Of a stretch of DNA of 64,000 bases, positions 24,017 to 31,126 are shown piece after piece. The stretch is taken from the NCBI GenBank assembly GCA_965247705.1, contig CBDFHV010000079.1, positions 1-64,000 of the forward strand, in the 5' to 3' direction. Below the pieces are notes generated by a model. That model was not told where the DNA came from and made no database searches. It worked only from the letters and a program-made list of their open reading frames with translations. The stretch comes from CBDFHV01 sp965247705 (GTDB lineage: Bacteria; Pseudomonadota; Alphaproteobacteria; Rhodospirillales; CAMCUA01). The stretch's first letter is position 1; every line of letters begins with the position of its first letter. The position numbers and the translations under genes are program-made.

Positions 24017-25198
24017 CTAGTGGATAAAATCTGACATTTGAATCCCGAAGGGGATTTCCGCCGGACTCTCTGTGTGCGAGTCTGGCTCATGCGCCCAGGA
24101 ATCAGCATCATCTTGAGCCCTGCCGACCGTCGTCGTCTGGAGGCGCTCGTCGGGGACCGCAACGTCGCCCAGAAGCATGTTTGGCGCGCACGGATCGTAC
24201 TGCACAGCGCTGATGGCATCGGCACCAATGGGATCATGCGCCGGACCGGCAAGTCGAAGACCTGCGTCTGGCGCTGGCAGGAGCGCTTCGCCCAAGAGGG
24301 CTACGACGGTCTGCTGCGCGACAAGACACGGCCATCGCGCATCCCGCCGCTCGGCCCGGAGGTGGCCGAGCGGGTAGTCGCCCTGACGCTGAGCGACCCG
24401 CCCGCCGAGGCGACCCACTGGGTCGCCGCCATGATGGCCAAGGCGACCGGCATCAGCGTCAGCTCGGTGCAGCGCATCTGGCGCGCACACGGGCTTCGGC
24501 CCCATCGGGTGCGGCAATTCAAGCTTTCGAACGATCCCGACTTCGTCGCCAAACTGCGCGATGTGGTCGGGCTCTACGTCGACCCGCCGGCCCACGCCAT
24601 CGTGCTCTCGGTCGACGAAAAGTCGCAGATCCAGGCGCTCGACCGCACCCAACCCGGCCTGCCGATGAAAAAGGGCCGTCTTGGCACCATGACCCACGAC
24701 TACAAGCGGCATGGCACGACCACCCTGTTCGCCGCCCTCAACGTGCTCGAGGGCAAGGTTATCGGGCGCTGCATGCAGCGCCACCGCCACCAGGAGTTGA
24801 TCCGCTTCCTCAACGCCATCGAGGCCGATATCCCGGCCGGCAAGGGCGTCCATGTGATCCTCGACAACTACGCCGCCCACAAGCATGCCAAGGTGCGCGC
24901 CTGGCTCGGCCGCCACGAGCGCTTCACCTTCCACTTCGTGCCGACCTCCTGCTCCTGGCTCAATGCCATCGAGGGCTTCTTCGCGAAGCTCTCGAAGTGG
25001 CGCCTGAAACGCGGCGACCTCTCGAAGTGGCGCCTGAAACGCGGCGTGTTCCGCTCCATTGTCGACCTCCAGGTCGTCATCAACCGCTTCCTCGACGAGA
25101 CCAACAACAACCCAAAGCCGTTCACCTGGACCGCCGATCCAGACAAAATCATCGCCGCCGTCAAACGAGGGCACCAAGTGTTAGATTCGATCCACTAG
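24017..25198 (+). mobile_element. IS630-family insertion sequence (1.18 kb)
   Basis: Bounded by CTAG at both ends with about 24-bp inverted repeats: CTAGTGGAT at the left, ATCCACTAG at the right, with AATCT and ACA also matching. The TA within CTAG is the expected IS630 target duplication. The transposase stop TAG coincides with the right CTAG. A tandem 30-bp duplication lies inside the transposase gene. Confidence 0.85.
24089..25198 (+). CDS. IS630-family transposase
   Basis: A 369-aa transposase with N-terminal tandem helix-turn-helix units (GIMRRTGKSKTCVWRWQERF, then ISVSSVQRIWRAHGL) and a DDE_3 catalytic domain: Asp176 (VLSVDEKSQ), Asp259 (HVILDNYAAHK) and Glu295 (WLNAIEGFF). Residues 301-310 are repeated as 311-320 (LSKWRLKRGD, LSKWRLKRGV) through a 30-bp tandem duplication just past the catalytic Glu; relatives have one copy, as far as I recall. 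I start at the ATG at 24089; a TTG at 24038 would read through the left inverted repeat. The duplication may impair activity. Confidence 0.9.
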   Translation: MRPGISIILSPADRRRLEALVGDRNVAQKHVWRARIVLHSADGIGTNGIMRRTGKSKTCVWRWQERFAQEGYDGLLRDKTRPSRIPPLGPEVAERVVALTLSDPPAEATHWVAAMMAKATGISVSSVQRIWRAHGLRPHRVRQFKLSNDPDFVAKLRDVVGLYVDPPAHAIVLSVDEKSQIQALDRTQPGLPMKKGRLGTMTHDYKRHGTTTLFAALNVLEGKVIGRCMQRHRHQELIRFLNAIEADIPAGKGVHVILDNYAAHKHAKVRAWLGRHERFTFHFVPTSCSWLNAIEGFFAKLSKWRLKRGDLSKWRLKRGVFRSIVDLQVVINRFLDETNNNPKPFTWTADPDKIIAAVKRGHQVLDSIH

Positions 25199-25240
25199 AC
25201 TGGCGAAAGTTTGGAACTAATTCGCTCTGCAATCGCCCAA

Positions 25241-25339
25241 CTAGTGTTGCGATTCTAACATTTGGTTCCTGAGCCCGGGGGTGAAGGTCGCAGTTTGCGT
25301 AGATTTAATGGGAACGAAATGTCTCGATCGGAACACTAG
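25241..25339 (+). mobile_element. 99-bp MITE, copy 2
   Basis: Identical in sequence and orientation to the copy at 19365, again beginning and ending in CTAG. It lies 42 bp right of the IS630-family element, whose ends it resembles. The two MITE copies are direct repeats bracketing the NlpC/P60 and TipJ genes, the IS3 element and the IS630 element. Confidence 0.85.
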
Positions 25340-25435
25340 TGGAGCTTCGAAACCCAATCGCTGTGCAATCGCGAATAGCCAGAGAAGGTTTCGATTCCAG
25401 TTTCGTTCCCACCGCCACACATTGTTTAATTACAA

Positions 25436-25467
25436 GGGGATATAGAGCGTCTGTAGCTCTATTCCCC
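25436..25467. other. Strong hairpin (12-bp stem, one bulge)
   Basis: GGGGATATAGAGC pairs with GCTCTATTCCCC around a 7-nt loop GTCTGTA, leaving one bulged base. It lies in a non-coding AT-rich interval and is not followed by a T-run, so it looks more like part of a structured RNA than a terminator. Confidence 0.5.
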
Positions 25468-25483
25468 AATTTGTTCAACATAC

Positions 25484-25516
25484 AGGCTCCTGCATGGGGC
25501 CTCGTTTGGGCTTTTT
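25484..25516 (+). terminator. Possible intrinsic terminator
   Basis: AGGCTCC and GGGGCCT pair around TGCAT, followed about ten bases later by TTTTTT. The distance between stem and T-run is longer than ideal; a second small stem GGGC/GCCC flanks the T-run. Together with the preceding hairpin it could end a short untranslated RNA. Confidence 0.35.
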
Positions 25517-25796
25517 TGCCCGCCGATCTCGGTGGGGCGAGCCGAGGCAGGCATGCCCCAGGACGATGAGTCCTACCGCACTGGCGGCTTCGAACCGGAT
25601 GAGGATGGCGAGGGCTCGCCCATCTTCATGGCCTAGCAGTGCTGTTCAATTTTGGCCGGCAAAACCTATCCTCTCATGTCCCATGCGTTGGGGCGGTACC
25701 GGAACTCGGCGCCGCGGGAGTACCCGCGCGGTAGTTGCCCGATTTGATGAGGACGGGCATTAATGGCCAACAAGGACCCGCAGGGAGAAAACCGCC

Positions 25797-26462
25797 ATGG
25801 GCTCGACCATCACCACAACCGCCGCCGACGGCCACACGCTGGACGCCTACCGGGCCGATCCGGAGGGCAAGCCGAAGGGCGCCATCGTCGTCATCCAGGA
25901 GATTTTCGGGGTCAATGCCCACATGCGGGCGGTGACCGACGGCTTCGCCGCGGCCGGCTATCTGGCCATCGCGCCGGCCATGTTCGATCGCGCCGAGCGA
26001 GGGGTCGAGGTGGGCTACGACGAGGCCGATATGGCCCGCGGCCGGGGCGTTCGCGCCAAGATCGCCTGGGACGACGCGGTCAAGGACATGGAGGCCGCCG
26101 CGGCCGCCGTTGGAGACGCCGGCAAGGTCGGCGTCGTCGGCTATTGCTGGGGTGGCTCCCTGGCCTGGCTGGCGGCCACCCGGATGCGCGTCGATGGGGC
26201 GGTCTGCTACTACGGCGGCCAAATTCCGGACTTCAAGGACGAGACGCCCCGCTGCCCCACCATGCTGCACTTTGGCGAAGTTGACGCCGGCATTCCCCTC
26301 GACAAGGTGGAAGCGGTGCGCCAGGCCCACCCCAACCTGCCGCTACACCTTTATCCCGCCGGCCACGGCTTCAACTGCGACCATCGCGGCAGCTATGACG
26401 CCGACAGCGCCAAGCTGGCCCTGGAACGGACCCTCGCCTTCTTCGCCCAACACGTAGGGTAG
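25797..26462 (+). CDS. Dienelactone hydrolase family protein
   Basis: A 221-aa alpha/beta hydrolase of the carboxymethylenebutenolidase type. The Cys-Asp-His triad is visible: Cys117 in GVVGYCWGGSLAW, Asp163 in GEVDAGIP and His190 in YPAGHGFNCD; the conserved VIQEIFGVNAHMRAVTDGFA segment is at 32-51. The classical enzyme opens dienelactone in chloroaromatic breakdown, but many chromosomal homologues act on unknown esters, and no aromatic pathway genes are nearby. GGGAGAAAACC gives a good ribosome site. It appears monocistronic, lying between an IS scar and a convergent block. Confidence 0.9.
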   Translation: MGSTITTTAADGHTLDAYRADPEGKPKGAIVVIQEIFGVNAHMRAVTDGFAAAGYLAIAPAMFDRAERGVEVGYDEADMARGRGVRAKIAWDDAVKDMEAAAAAVGDAGKVGVVGYCWGGSLAWLAATRMRVDGAVCYYGGQIPDFKDETPRCPTMLHFGEVDAGIPLDKVEAVRQAHPNLPLHLYPAGHGFNCDHRGSYDADSAKLALERTLAFFAQHVG

Positions 26463-26506
26463 GAACCGGCAGGCCTGACAGCGGCATTGACGGGCTGAAA
26501 GACTCA

Positions 26507-26601
26507 CCACAGAGGCACCGATACACAGAGATAGAAAGCAGCCGCCATCCGGTGACTATCTCATAGAACGAATTTTTCTCTGTGCTTCGGTGCCTCTGTG
26601 G
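26507..26601. repeat. 25-bp inverted repeat of the CCACAGAGGCAC type
   Basis: Arms at 26507-26531 and 26577-26601 pair almost perfectly (CCACAGAGGCACCGA versus TCGGTGCCTCTGTGG), separated by 45 bp. Repeats with this CACAGAG core are familiar from many environmental genomes. It lies between convergent genes, where the hairpin could also end transcription. Confidence 0.75.
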
Positions 26602-26632
26602 TTTTCTTCGAACTTGATGACGGCGGCATCCC

Positions 26633-26881
26633 TCATGCGTAGGGACAATCGGTCCGGTCGCAGGGGCACGCGGTGTCGCGGGGCACGTAGTCGCCGCAGC
26701 GGGGACACGGTTCCAGGTCCTCGACGGCGGACGAGGCCGACGGGCGGGGTTCTTGTTGGCGGGGCTCCTGTTGGCGCCGGGGCCGTTTGCCGATCCCTTG
26801 GCGCCGTTCTTTCCAGCGCAGGGCGAACCACACCGCAGCTACCACCAGCGCGGTCAGCAGAAATTCGCGCAAGCCCGGCAC
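26633..26881 (-). CDS. Small membrane-anchored zinc-ribbon protein (82 aa)
   Basis: One N-terminal membrane helix (LREFLLTALVVAAVWFALRW) is followed by a basic, Gln/Arg-rich linker with a short repeat (QEPRQQEPR) and a C-terminal Cys cluster CPRCGDYVPRDTACPCDR ending DCPYA, which should bind one zinc. Small proteins of this design are found next to peptidase genes in Alphaproteobacteria, but I know no function. It starts 20 nt after the stop of the S49 peptidase gene and is probably co-transcribed, so a role in anchoring or regulating that peptidase is an idea only. Confidence 0.7.
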   Translation of the reverse strand: MPGLREFLLTALVVAAVWFALRWKERRQGIGKRPRRQQEPRQQEPRPSASSAVEDLEPCPRCGDYVPRDTACPCDRTDCPYA

Positions 26882-26901
26882 GGCTCAGTCCCCGAACGCT
26901 G

Positions 26902-27774
26902 TCATAGCCCCAGTCGATTCCACCACAGGCGTTCCTCCACCGCCGCCAAGACCGAATCCGCCGCCAACCCCAAACCATCGGATGCGGCCCGTTCGCCGAT
27001 TCCCAGGGACGCGATGCCCCGGCGCCACCACGGCCGGGCGGTCGCCACGACCTTGAACCTGACCTTGTCGCCGAACCGCTGCCGCAGCACGCCGCGCAGA
27101 TCGCCGAGGCCGTCGATCAGCCCCATTTCCAAGGCCGTTCGGCCGGTCCAGAAGGCGCCGCTGAACACTTCGGACTCCGCGGTCTTGAGGCGAAGGCCCC
27201 GGCGGTCCCGCACATGGTGCATGAAGGCCTGGTGGATGTCCTGCTGGATCGTCACCAGGTGGGCCACATCCTCGGGCGTCTCGCGGAGGAACGGATCGAG
27301 CAGCCCCTTGCGCTCGCCCGCCGTATGAAGGCGCCGCTCCACACCCCACCGCCGCAGCAGATCGACAAAGCCGAATCCGCCGCTGATCACCCCGATGGAG
27401 CCGAGAAGCGAGCTTTCGTCGGCAAAGATCTCGTCGGCGGCGCAAGCCAGCCAGTAGCCGCCGGAAGCCGCCGCGTCTTCGGCGAAGGCCAGCACCGGCA
27501 GCTCGTGTTCCTCGGCCAGGGCCCGAATGCGCCGGGCGATGAGGGCCGACTGCACGGGCGATCCGCCCGGGGAATTGATCGCCAAGGCGACTGCCCGCGC
27601 CCCGCGCGCCTTGAACGCCCGTTCCAGCGGGCCGGCGAGGCCCGACAGGGTCATGCCTCGGCGCATGGGTCCCATGCCGCCGATGATTCCCGACAGGCGG
27701 ACCACCGATACCACCGGTGGTCCCTCCCGAACCATCGGGATGGGCAGATTCGCAAGGTGATCGCGCAGGGACAT
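26902..27774 (-). CDS. S49 family peptidase, short SppA/SohB type without membrane anchor
   Basis: A 290-aa serine peptidase of the signal peptide peptidase fold. The Ser-Lys dyad is visible: Ser104 in AAASGGYWLA and Lys156 in GERKGLLDPF; INSPGGSPVQS at 67-76 forms the oxyanion region and LLGSIGVISGG the conserved loop. Length fits the single-domain forms. There is no N-terminal hydrophobic segment, unlike classical SppA and SohB, so it is probably cytosolic or tethered by a partner; the next gene encodes a small membrane protein. Upstream, 80 bp separate it from the convergent-facing TrmN6-type gene on the same strand. Confidence 0.88.
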   Translation of the reverse strand: MSLRDHLANLPIPMVREGPPVVSVVRLSGIIGGMGPMRRGMTLSGLAGPLERAFKARGARAVALAINSPGGSPVQSALIARRIRALAEEHELPVLAFAEDAAASGGYWLACAADEIFADESSLLGSIGVISGGFGFVDLLRRWGVERRLHTAGERKGLLDPFLRETPEDVAHLVTIQQDIHQAFMHHVRDRRGLRLKTAESEVFSGAFWTGRTALEMGLIDGLGDLRGVLRQRFGDKVRFKVVATARPWWRRGIASLGIGERAASDGLGLAADSVLAAVEERLWWNRLGL

Positions 27775-27855
27775 GGTGCTTGGAGTCCAAAGGGGGCGGG
27801 GCCATAGTTGAGCGCGGCCGTGGAACCCGTCAAGCGCTGTCGGGACAGGCGGCGG

Positions 27856-28638
27856 TCATGGGGAGAGGTGGATTGCGTCGCCGTGCCGCAGGACGGCGTC
27901 CGCCCCGGGCATGAAACTCCCGTCTTGCCGGTGAAGGACCAGTCCCCGCATAAGGCGCAAGGGTGCGCGGGATCCCTTGCGGCCCTGGACGATCACCCGC
28001 TTGGCCGTGTCCCCGTCTTCCCGCGCCCACAGGGGGAACAGCGAAAGTCCACCGACCTGATCCCGCAGGTGCTCCAGCAGGTCCCCCAGGCGGTCGGCGC
28101 GATGGATCACGGTGACGGTGCCCTCGGGCCGTGTCCTGGCAACGCAGAACTTCAGCCAATCCGCCAGGCCCCCGGCGCCCTCCATGGTCGCCCCGGCCTT
28201 GACCGGATGGGGCGAGGCGCGATCGCGGTTTGGCTGCCCGTAGGGCGGGTTGGTCATCACATGGTCGAAGCGGTCCCGCGCCAAGCCAGGCGGCGGGAAC
28301 GCCAGGTCGCCAGTTGTGAAGGAGACCCTGTCCGCGACCCCGTTGGCGGCGGCATTCCTCTGGGCCAGCAGGGTCAGGTCCGCATCCCGTTCCAGACCGA
28401 CGACGGTGACCCCGGGAACCCGCGACGCCAGGCAAAGGGCCGCCCCGCCGACGCCGCTGCCCACATCGAGGACGATGTCACCCGCCCGCGCCGGGACCGC
28501 GGCGGCCACCAGCGGCGTGTCGATGGCGACCCGGTAGCCTTCCGCCGGCTGCGCCAATAGCAACCGACCGCCCAGCAAGCGGTCTTCCGTATGGGCGGGC
28601 GCCGCTTCCGCCTCTCTCGCCAAGGCCTGTTCAATCAT
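27856..28638 (-). CDS. tRNA1(Val) (adenine(37)-N6)-methyltransferase family protein
   Basis: A 260-aa class I SAM-dependent methyltransferase. Motif I is DVGSGVGG (58-65) and the amino-methyltransferase signature NPPY is at 130-133, as in TrmN6/YfiC, which methylates adenine 37 of tRNA1(Val). The N-terminal ERLLGGRLLLAQP-like and GYRVAIDTPLVAA segments are the family's conserved start. I begin at the ATG at 28638, overlapping the DUF2007 stop by 8 nt; an upstream frame exists but is antisense-like. Substrate specificity within this family varies, so the precise target is inferred. Confidence 0.82.
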   Translation of the reverse strand: MIEQALAREAEAAPAHTEDRLLGGRLLLAQPAEGYRVAIDTPLVAAAVPARAGDIVLDVGSGVGGAALCLASRVPGVTVVGLERDADLTLLAQRNAAANGVADRVSFTTGDLAFPPPGLARDRFDHVMTNPPYGQPNRDRASPHPVKAGATMEGAGGLADWLKFCVARTRPEGTVTVIHRADRLGDLLEHLRDQVGGLSLFPLWAREDGDTAKRVIVQGRKGSRAPLRLMRGLVLHRQDGSFMPGADAVLRHGDAIHLSP

Positions 28639-28867
28639 CTGAAGCGGGCAGGGCGCCCCGACGGAGCGCTTCTCCCAGGCGCACCACCTCTTGGGCCCGC
28701 GGCAGATCGCCATCCGCCACCATCACCCGGCGGGGGATCGCCGAGATGCTGCCCTCGACAATGCTGGTGTGGGTATCGAGAACGATGGCCTCGATGCCGG
28801 TCGCCGCCAGTTCGGCGGTCAGCCACGAAATGAGAATGGGATCGTTGGTGCGTGTCAGTTCACGCAT
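28631..28867 (-). CDS. DUF2007 domain protein (78 aa)
   Basis: A small alpha-beta protein (LTRTNDPILISWLTAELAAT, then IEAIVLDTHTSIVEGSI and RRVMVADGDLPRAQEVV) matching DUF2007, annotated as a putative signal-transducing protein with an ACT-like fold. In Alphaproteobacteria it commonly precedes the TrmN6-type methyltransferase and faces away from the polyprenyl synthase gene, exactly the arrangement here. It overlaps the methyltransferase by 8 nt, so the two are translationally coupled. Function is not known. Confidence 0.82.
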   Translation of the reverse strand: MRELTRTNDPILISWLTAELAATGIEAIVLDTHTSIVEGSISAIPRRVMVADGDLPRAQEVVRLGEALRRGALPASDD

Positions 28868-28934
28868 GGCGTGCGAGGCTCCCCTGATCGGTCGATCTTG
28901 ACCCTACAGGGACAGCCTCCCTATGCTCAACAGT

Positions 28935-28969
28935 CCCGGTGGGACAATGAAACCGCCCGGTGGGACAAT
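28935..28969. repeat. 14-bp direct repeat, 21-bp period, upstream of polyprenyl synthase
   Basis: CCCGGTGGGACAAT occurs at 28935-28948 and again at 28956-28969, ending 15 bases before the GTG start at 28985. The 21-bp period is two helix turns. In the first copy GTCCC-GGT-GGGAC can also fold into a small hairpin. This may be an operator or just a local duplication. Confidence 0.55.
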
Positions 28970-28984
28970 AATTCCGGAGGAACC

Positions 28985-30001
28985 GTGGGCGTCGTCGTTA
29001 ATCTCGAGGAAGAACGACGCAAGCCGCCATCGCTGGACGCGCTGACGGCGTTGGTGGCCGACGACCTGAAATTGGTCAACGTGTTGATCCTTCGGCGCAT
29101 GGAAAGCCCGGTGGCCTTGATCCCGCAGATCGCCGGACACATCATCGCCGCCGGCGGCAAGCGCCTGCGCCCCATGCTGACCCTGGCGTCCGCCCGCATG
29201 TGCCGCTGCGCCGACGACCGGCACATCGGCCTGGCGGCCTGCGTGGAATTCATCCATACCGCCACCCTGCTTCACGACGACGTGGTCGACCACAGTTCCC
29301 TGCGCCGCGGCTTGGCTTCGGCCAACGAGATCTTCGGCAACAAGTCCAGCGTCCTGGTGGGCGACTTCCTGTTCAGCCGCGCCTTCGAGCTGATGGTCGA
29401 GGATGGCTCCCTGGAAGTGCTGGCCATCCTGTCGCGAACCTCGGCCCTGATCGCCGAGGGGGAAGTGGCCCAACTGGTCACCGCCAACGACACGGAAACC
29501 AGCGAGTCCGCCTACCTGGATGTGATCCGCGCCAAGACCGCCCAGCTGTTCGCCGCCGCCTGCCGTATCGGCGGGGTGGTCGCCGACCGCCCCCGGGTGG
29601 AGCGGGAGGCCCTGGACAACTACGGGATGAACTTAGGCATCGCTTTCCAGCTTATCGACGACGTGCTGGACTACTCGGCCAAGCAGGCGGCGCTGGGCAA
29701 ATCCATTGGCGACGACTTCCGGGAGGGCAAGATCACCCTGCCTGTTGTGCTCGCCTTTCGTCGTGGGGACGAGGTGGAACGGCGGTTCTGGCGCCGGACC
29801 CTGGAGGACCTGGAGCAGGCGGACGAGGACCTGGACCGGGCGGTGCGCCTGATGGAGAAGCACCACGCCCTGGCCGATACCGTGTCCCGGGCCCGCCACT
29901 ACGGCGCCATCGCCCGCGATGCCATCGGCATCTTCCCCGACAGCCCGCAGAAGGCGGCCCTGGTCGATCTGGTGGATTTCTGTATCGAGCGGGCTTACTG
30001 A
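28985..30001 (+). CDS. ispB: Polyprenyl diphosphate synthase (octaprenyl/decaprenyl type)
   Basis: A 338-aa trans-prenyltransferase that builds the ubiquinone side chain from FPP and IPP. Both Asp-rich motifs are present: DDVVD at 98-102 and DDVLD at 225-229, with the GGKRLRP substrate motif at 57-63. A small residue pattern before the first motif (HTATLLH) agrees with long-chain products, and ubiquinone-10 would be usual in this group, so decaprenyl is possible. The GTG start follows GGAGG; it faces away from DUF2007, the usual alphaproteobacterial arrangement. A 14-bp direct repeat in the leader could affect expression. Confidence 0.9.
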   Translation: MGVVVNLEEERRKPPSLDALTALVADDLKLVNVLILRRMESPVALIPQIAGHIIAAGGKRLRPMLTLASARMCRCADDRHIGLAACVEFIHTATLLHDDVVDHSSLRRGLASANEIFGNKSSVLVGDFLFSRAFELMVEDGSLEVLAILSRTSALIAEGEVAQLVTANDTETSESAYLDVIRAKTAQLFAAACRIGGVVADRPRVEREALDNYGMNLGIAFQLIDDVLDYSAKQAALGKSIGDDFREGKITLPVVLAFRRGDEVERRFWRRTLEDLEQADEDLDRAVRLMEKHHALADTVSRARHYGAIARDAIGIFPDSPQKAALVDLVDFCIERAY

Positions 30002-30038
30002 GACCCGCACCCGCAAGGCACCCAATGACCGCGCCGCC

Positions 30039-30067
30039 TTGCCCTCGGCCCAGCCCGGGGCTATATA
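30039..30067 (+). promoter_or_regulatory. Promoter for tRNA-Pro
   Basis: TTGCCC (30039-30044) and TATATA (30062-30067) are 17 bp apart, a sigma70-type arrangement; the predicted start lies near 30074, 7 bases before the tRNA. Confidence 0.65.
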
Positions 30068-30080
30068 GCGGGCGTCCGGT

Positions 30081-30157
30081 CGGAGTGTAGCTCAGCCTGG
30101 TAGAGCACTGTCTTCGGGAGGCAGGGGCCGGAGGTTCGAATCCTCTCACTCCGACCA
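30081..30157 (+). tRNA. tRNA-Pro (anticodon CGG)
   Basis: Cloverleaf read by eye: acceptor stem CGGAGTG/CACTCCG, D-arm GCTCAGCCTGGTAGAGC, anticodon stem CTGTC/GGCAG with loop TTCGGGA (anticodon CGG), T-arm with TTCGAAT, and an encoded ACCA end. Length is 77 nt. It reads CCG codons, abundant in this GC-rich genome. No integrase or att-like duplication of its 3' end is visible nearby. Confidence 0.95.
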
Positions 30158-30580
30158 ACTATTCCGCCGGTCTTGGCGCCGTCCGCCCCGCAGGTTCCGC
30201 GCCCGTCGTAGCCACCCGGGCCTTGCGACGATATGGCGTGGCGGGCCTACATGGCGCAGTGGGAATACCATAGCCGATGGTTCTTCCCCGAACGTTCGCG
30301 CAATAGCTCGTCCAACTGCCGTTGCCCCTGGGCAAGCTCACCCGCCATTCGGTTGCTGGGCCGTCGCGGTGTGGCACGGGGAAGGAGCGTGGCAAGAAGC
30401 CTGCGGAGGACACCCTCGTTCGGGGCACGATCGGTCGCCAATTCCGGCCTCCCTTCTACTTTCCAGCCGCCACCCACGATCGCCGGCGAGTGTACCTTGA
30501 GGTAACCGTTTCGCGATAGGGTGCAAGGGAACGAACGTCATGCGTCACCAAGCGGCAATGCCAGCGGAGCACCCATCGTT
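30158..30580. other. Intergenic stretch without a convincing gene
   Basis: About 420 bp between tRNA-Pro and the gamma carbonic anhydrase. A leftward frame at 30247-30477 (76 codons from GTG, containing GELAQGQRQLDELLRERSG) has a helical C-terminus, but no good ribosome site, and competing frames overlap it. A short imperfect palindrome ACCTTGAGGT at about 30494 lies ahead of the next gene and may be regulatory. Confidence 0.4.
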
Positions 30581-31105
30581 ATGAAGTATGCGCTCGGTCC
30601 GCACCGTGTGCGCACGCAGGCGGGCCGCTACTGGATAGCCCCCGACGCCACCGTCATCGGCAAGGCGATCCTGGGCCGGGATTCCAGTGTCTGGTTCGGC
30701 ACCGTCCTCCGGGGCGACAACGATCCTATCGAACTGGGCGCCGAAACCAACGTCCAGGATCGCTGCGTCCTGCATTCGGACCCGGGCTTCCCCATGACCA
30801 TCGGCCGGGGCGTTTCCGTCGGCCACGGGGCCATGCTGCACGGCTGTGCCATCGCCGACAATTGCCTGATCGGCATCGGCTGCATCGTCCTCAACGGCGC
30901 CGAGGTGGCGGAGAACTGCATCATCGGCGCCAACAGCCTGATCCCGGAAGGAAAGGCGATCCCGCCCAATTCAGTCGTCTTGGGATCGCCGGGACGGGTG
31001 ATGCGCGAGGTGCGACCCGAGGACATCGCGGGAATCCGCGCCTCGGCGGCGTTCTACGTGGCGCGGTGGCGACAATACGAGGCGGAACTGCGACCCGATC
31101 CGTGA
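30581..31105 (+). CDS. Gamma carbonic anhydrase family protein
   Basis: A 174-aa left-handed beta-helix protein with hexapeptide repeats (IGKAILGRDSSVWFGTVLRG, IGRGVSVGHGAMLHGCAIAD). The three zinc His are in the expected places: one in VLHSDPG, and two in VGHGAMLHG. RGDN and QDRCVLH are conserved in the YrdA/CaiE-type branch, whose members may be carbonic anhydrases or have lost activity. I start at the ATG at 30581 because family members begin just before this point; the longer frame has no support. It converges with the desaturase gene, 21 bp apart. Confidence 0.88.
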   Translation: MKYALGPHRVRTQAGRYWIAPDATVIGKAILGRDSSVWFGTVLRGDNDPIELGAETNVQDRCVLHSDPGFPMTIGRGVSVGHGAMLHGCAIADNCLIGIGCIVLNGAEVAENCIIGANSLIPEGKAIPPNSVVLGSPGRVMREVRPEDIAGIRASAAFYVARWRQYEAELRPDP

Positions 31106-31126
31106 GCGTCGGGCTGGATCACGATA

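Larger units (their letters stand above)
25340..25796. other. Gene-poor stretch between MITE and dienelactone hydrolase
   Basis: No convincing gene. Its left third is AT-richer than the surroundings and carries two hairpins listed separately. A tiny frame at 25553-25636 (MPQDDESYRTGGFEPDEDGEG and on, ending SPIFMA) is acidic and could be a 27-residue peptide or the tail of a lost gene; it lacks a strong ribosome site. Promoter elements for the hydrolase should lie in 25640-25790, but I cannot name them. Confidence 0.5.

Noticed and set aside
25400..25420. TTTCGATTCC motif resembling a tRNA or tmRNA T-loop
   Set aside because: No matching acceptor stem, D-arm or anticodon arm could be built around it.
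27808..28560. 250-codon plus-strand open frame opposite the methyltransferase gene
   Set aside because: It is antisense to a clear methyltransferase with NPPY and SAM motifs, and its own translation shows no family pattern. High GC keeps opposite frames open.
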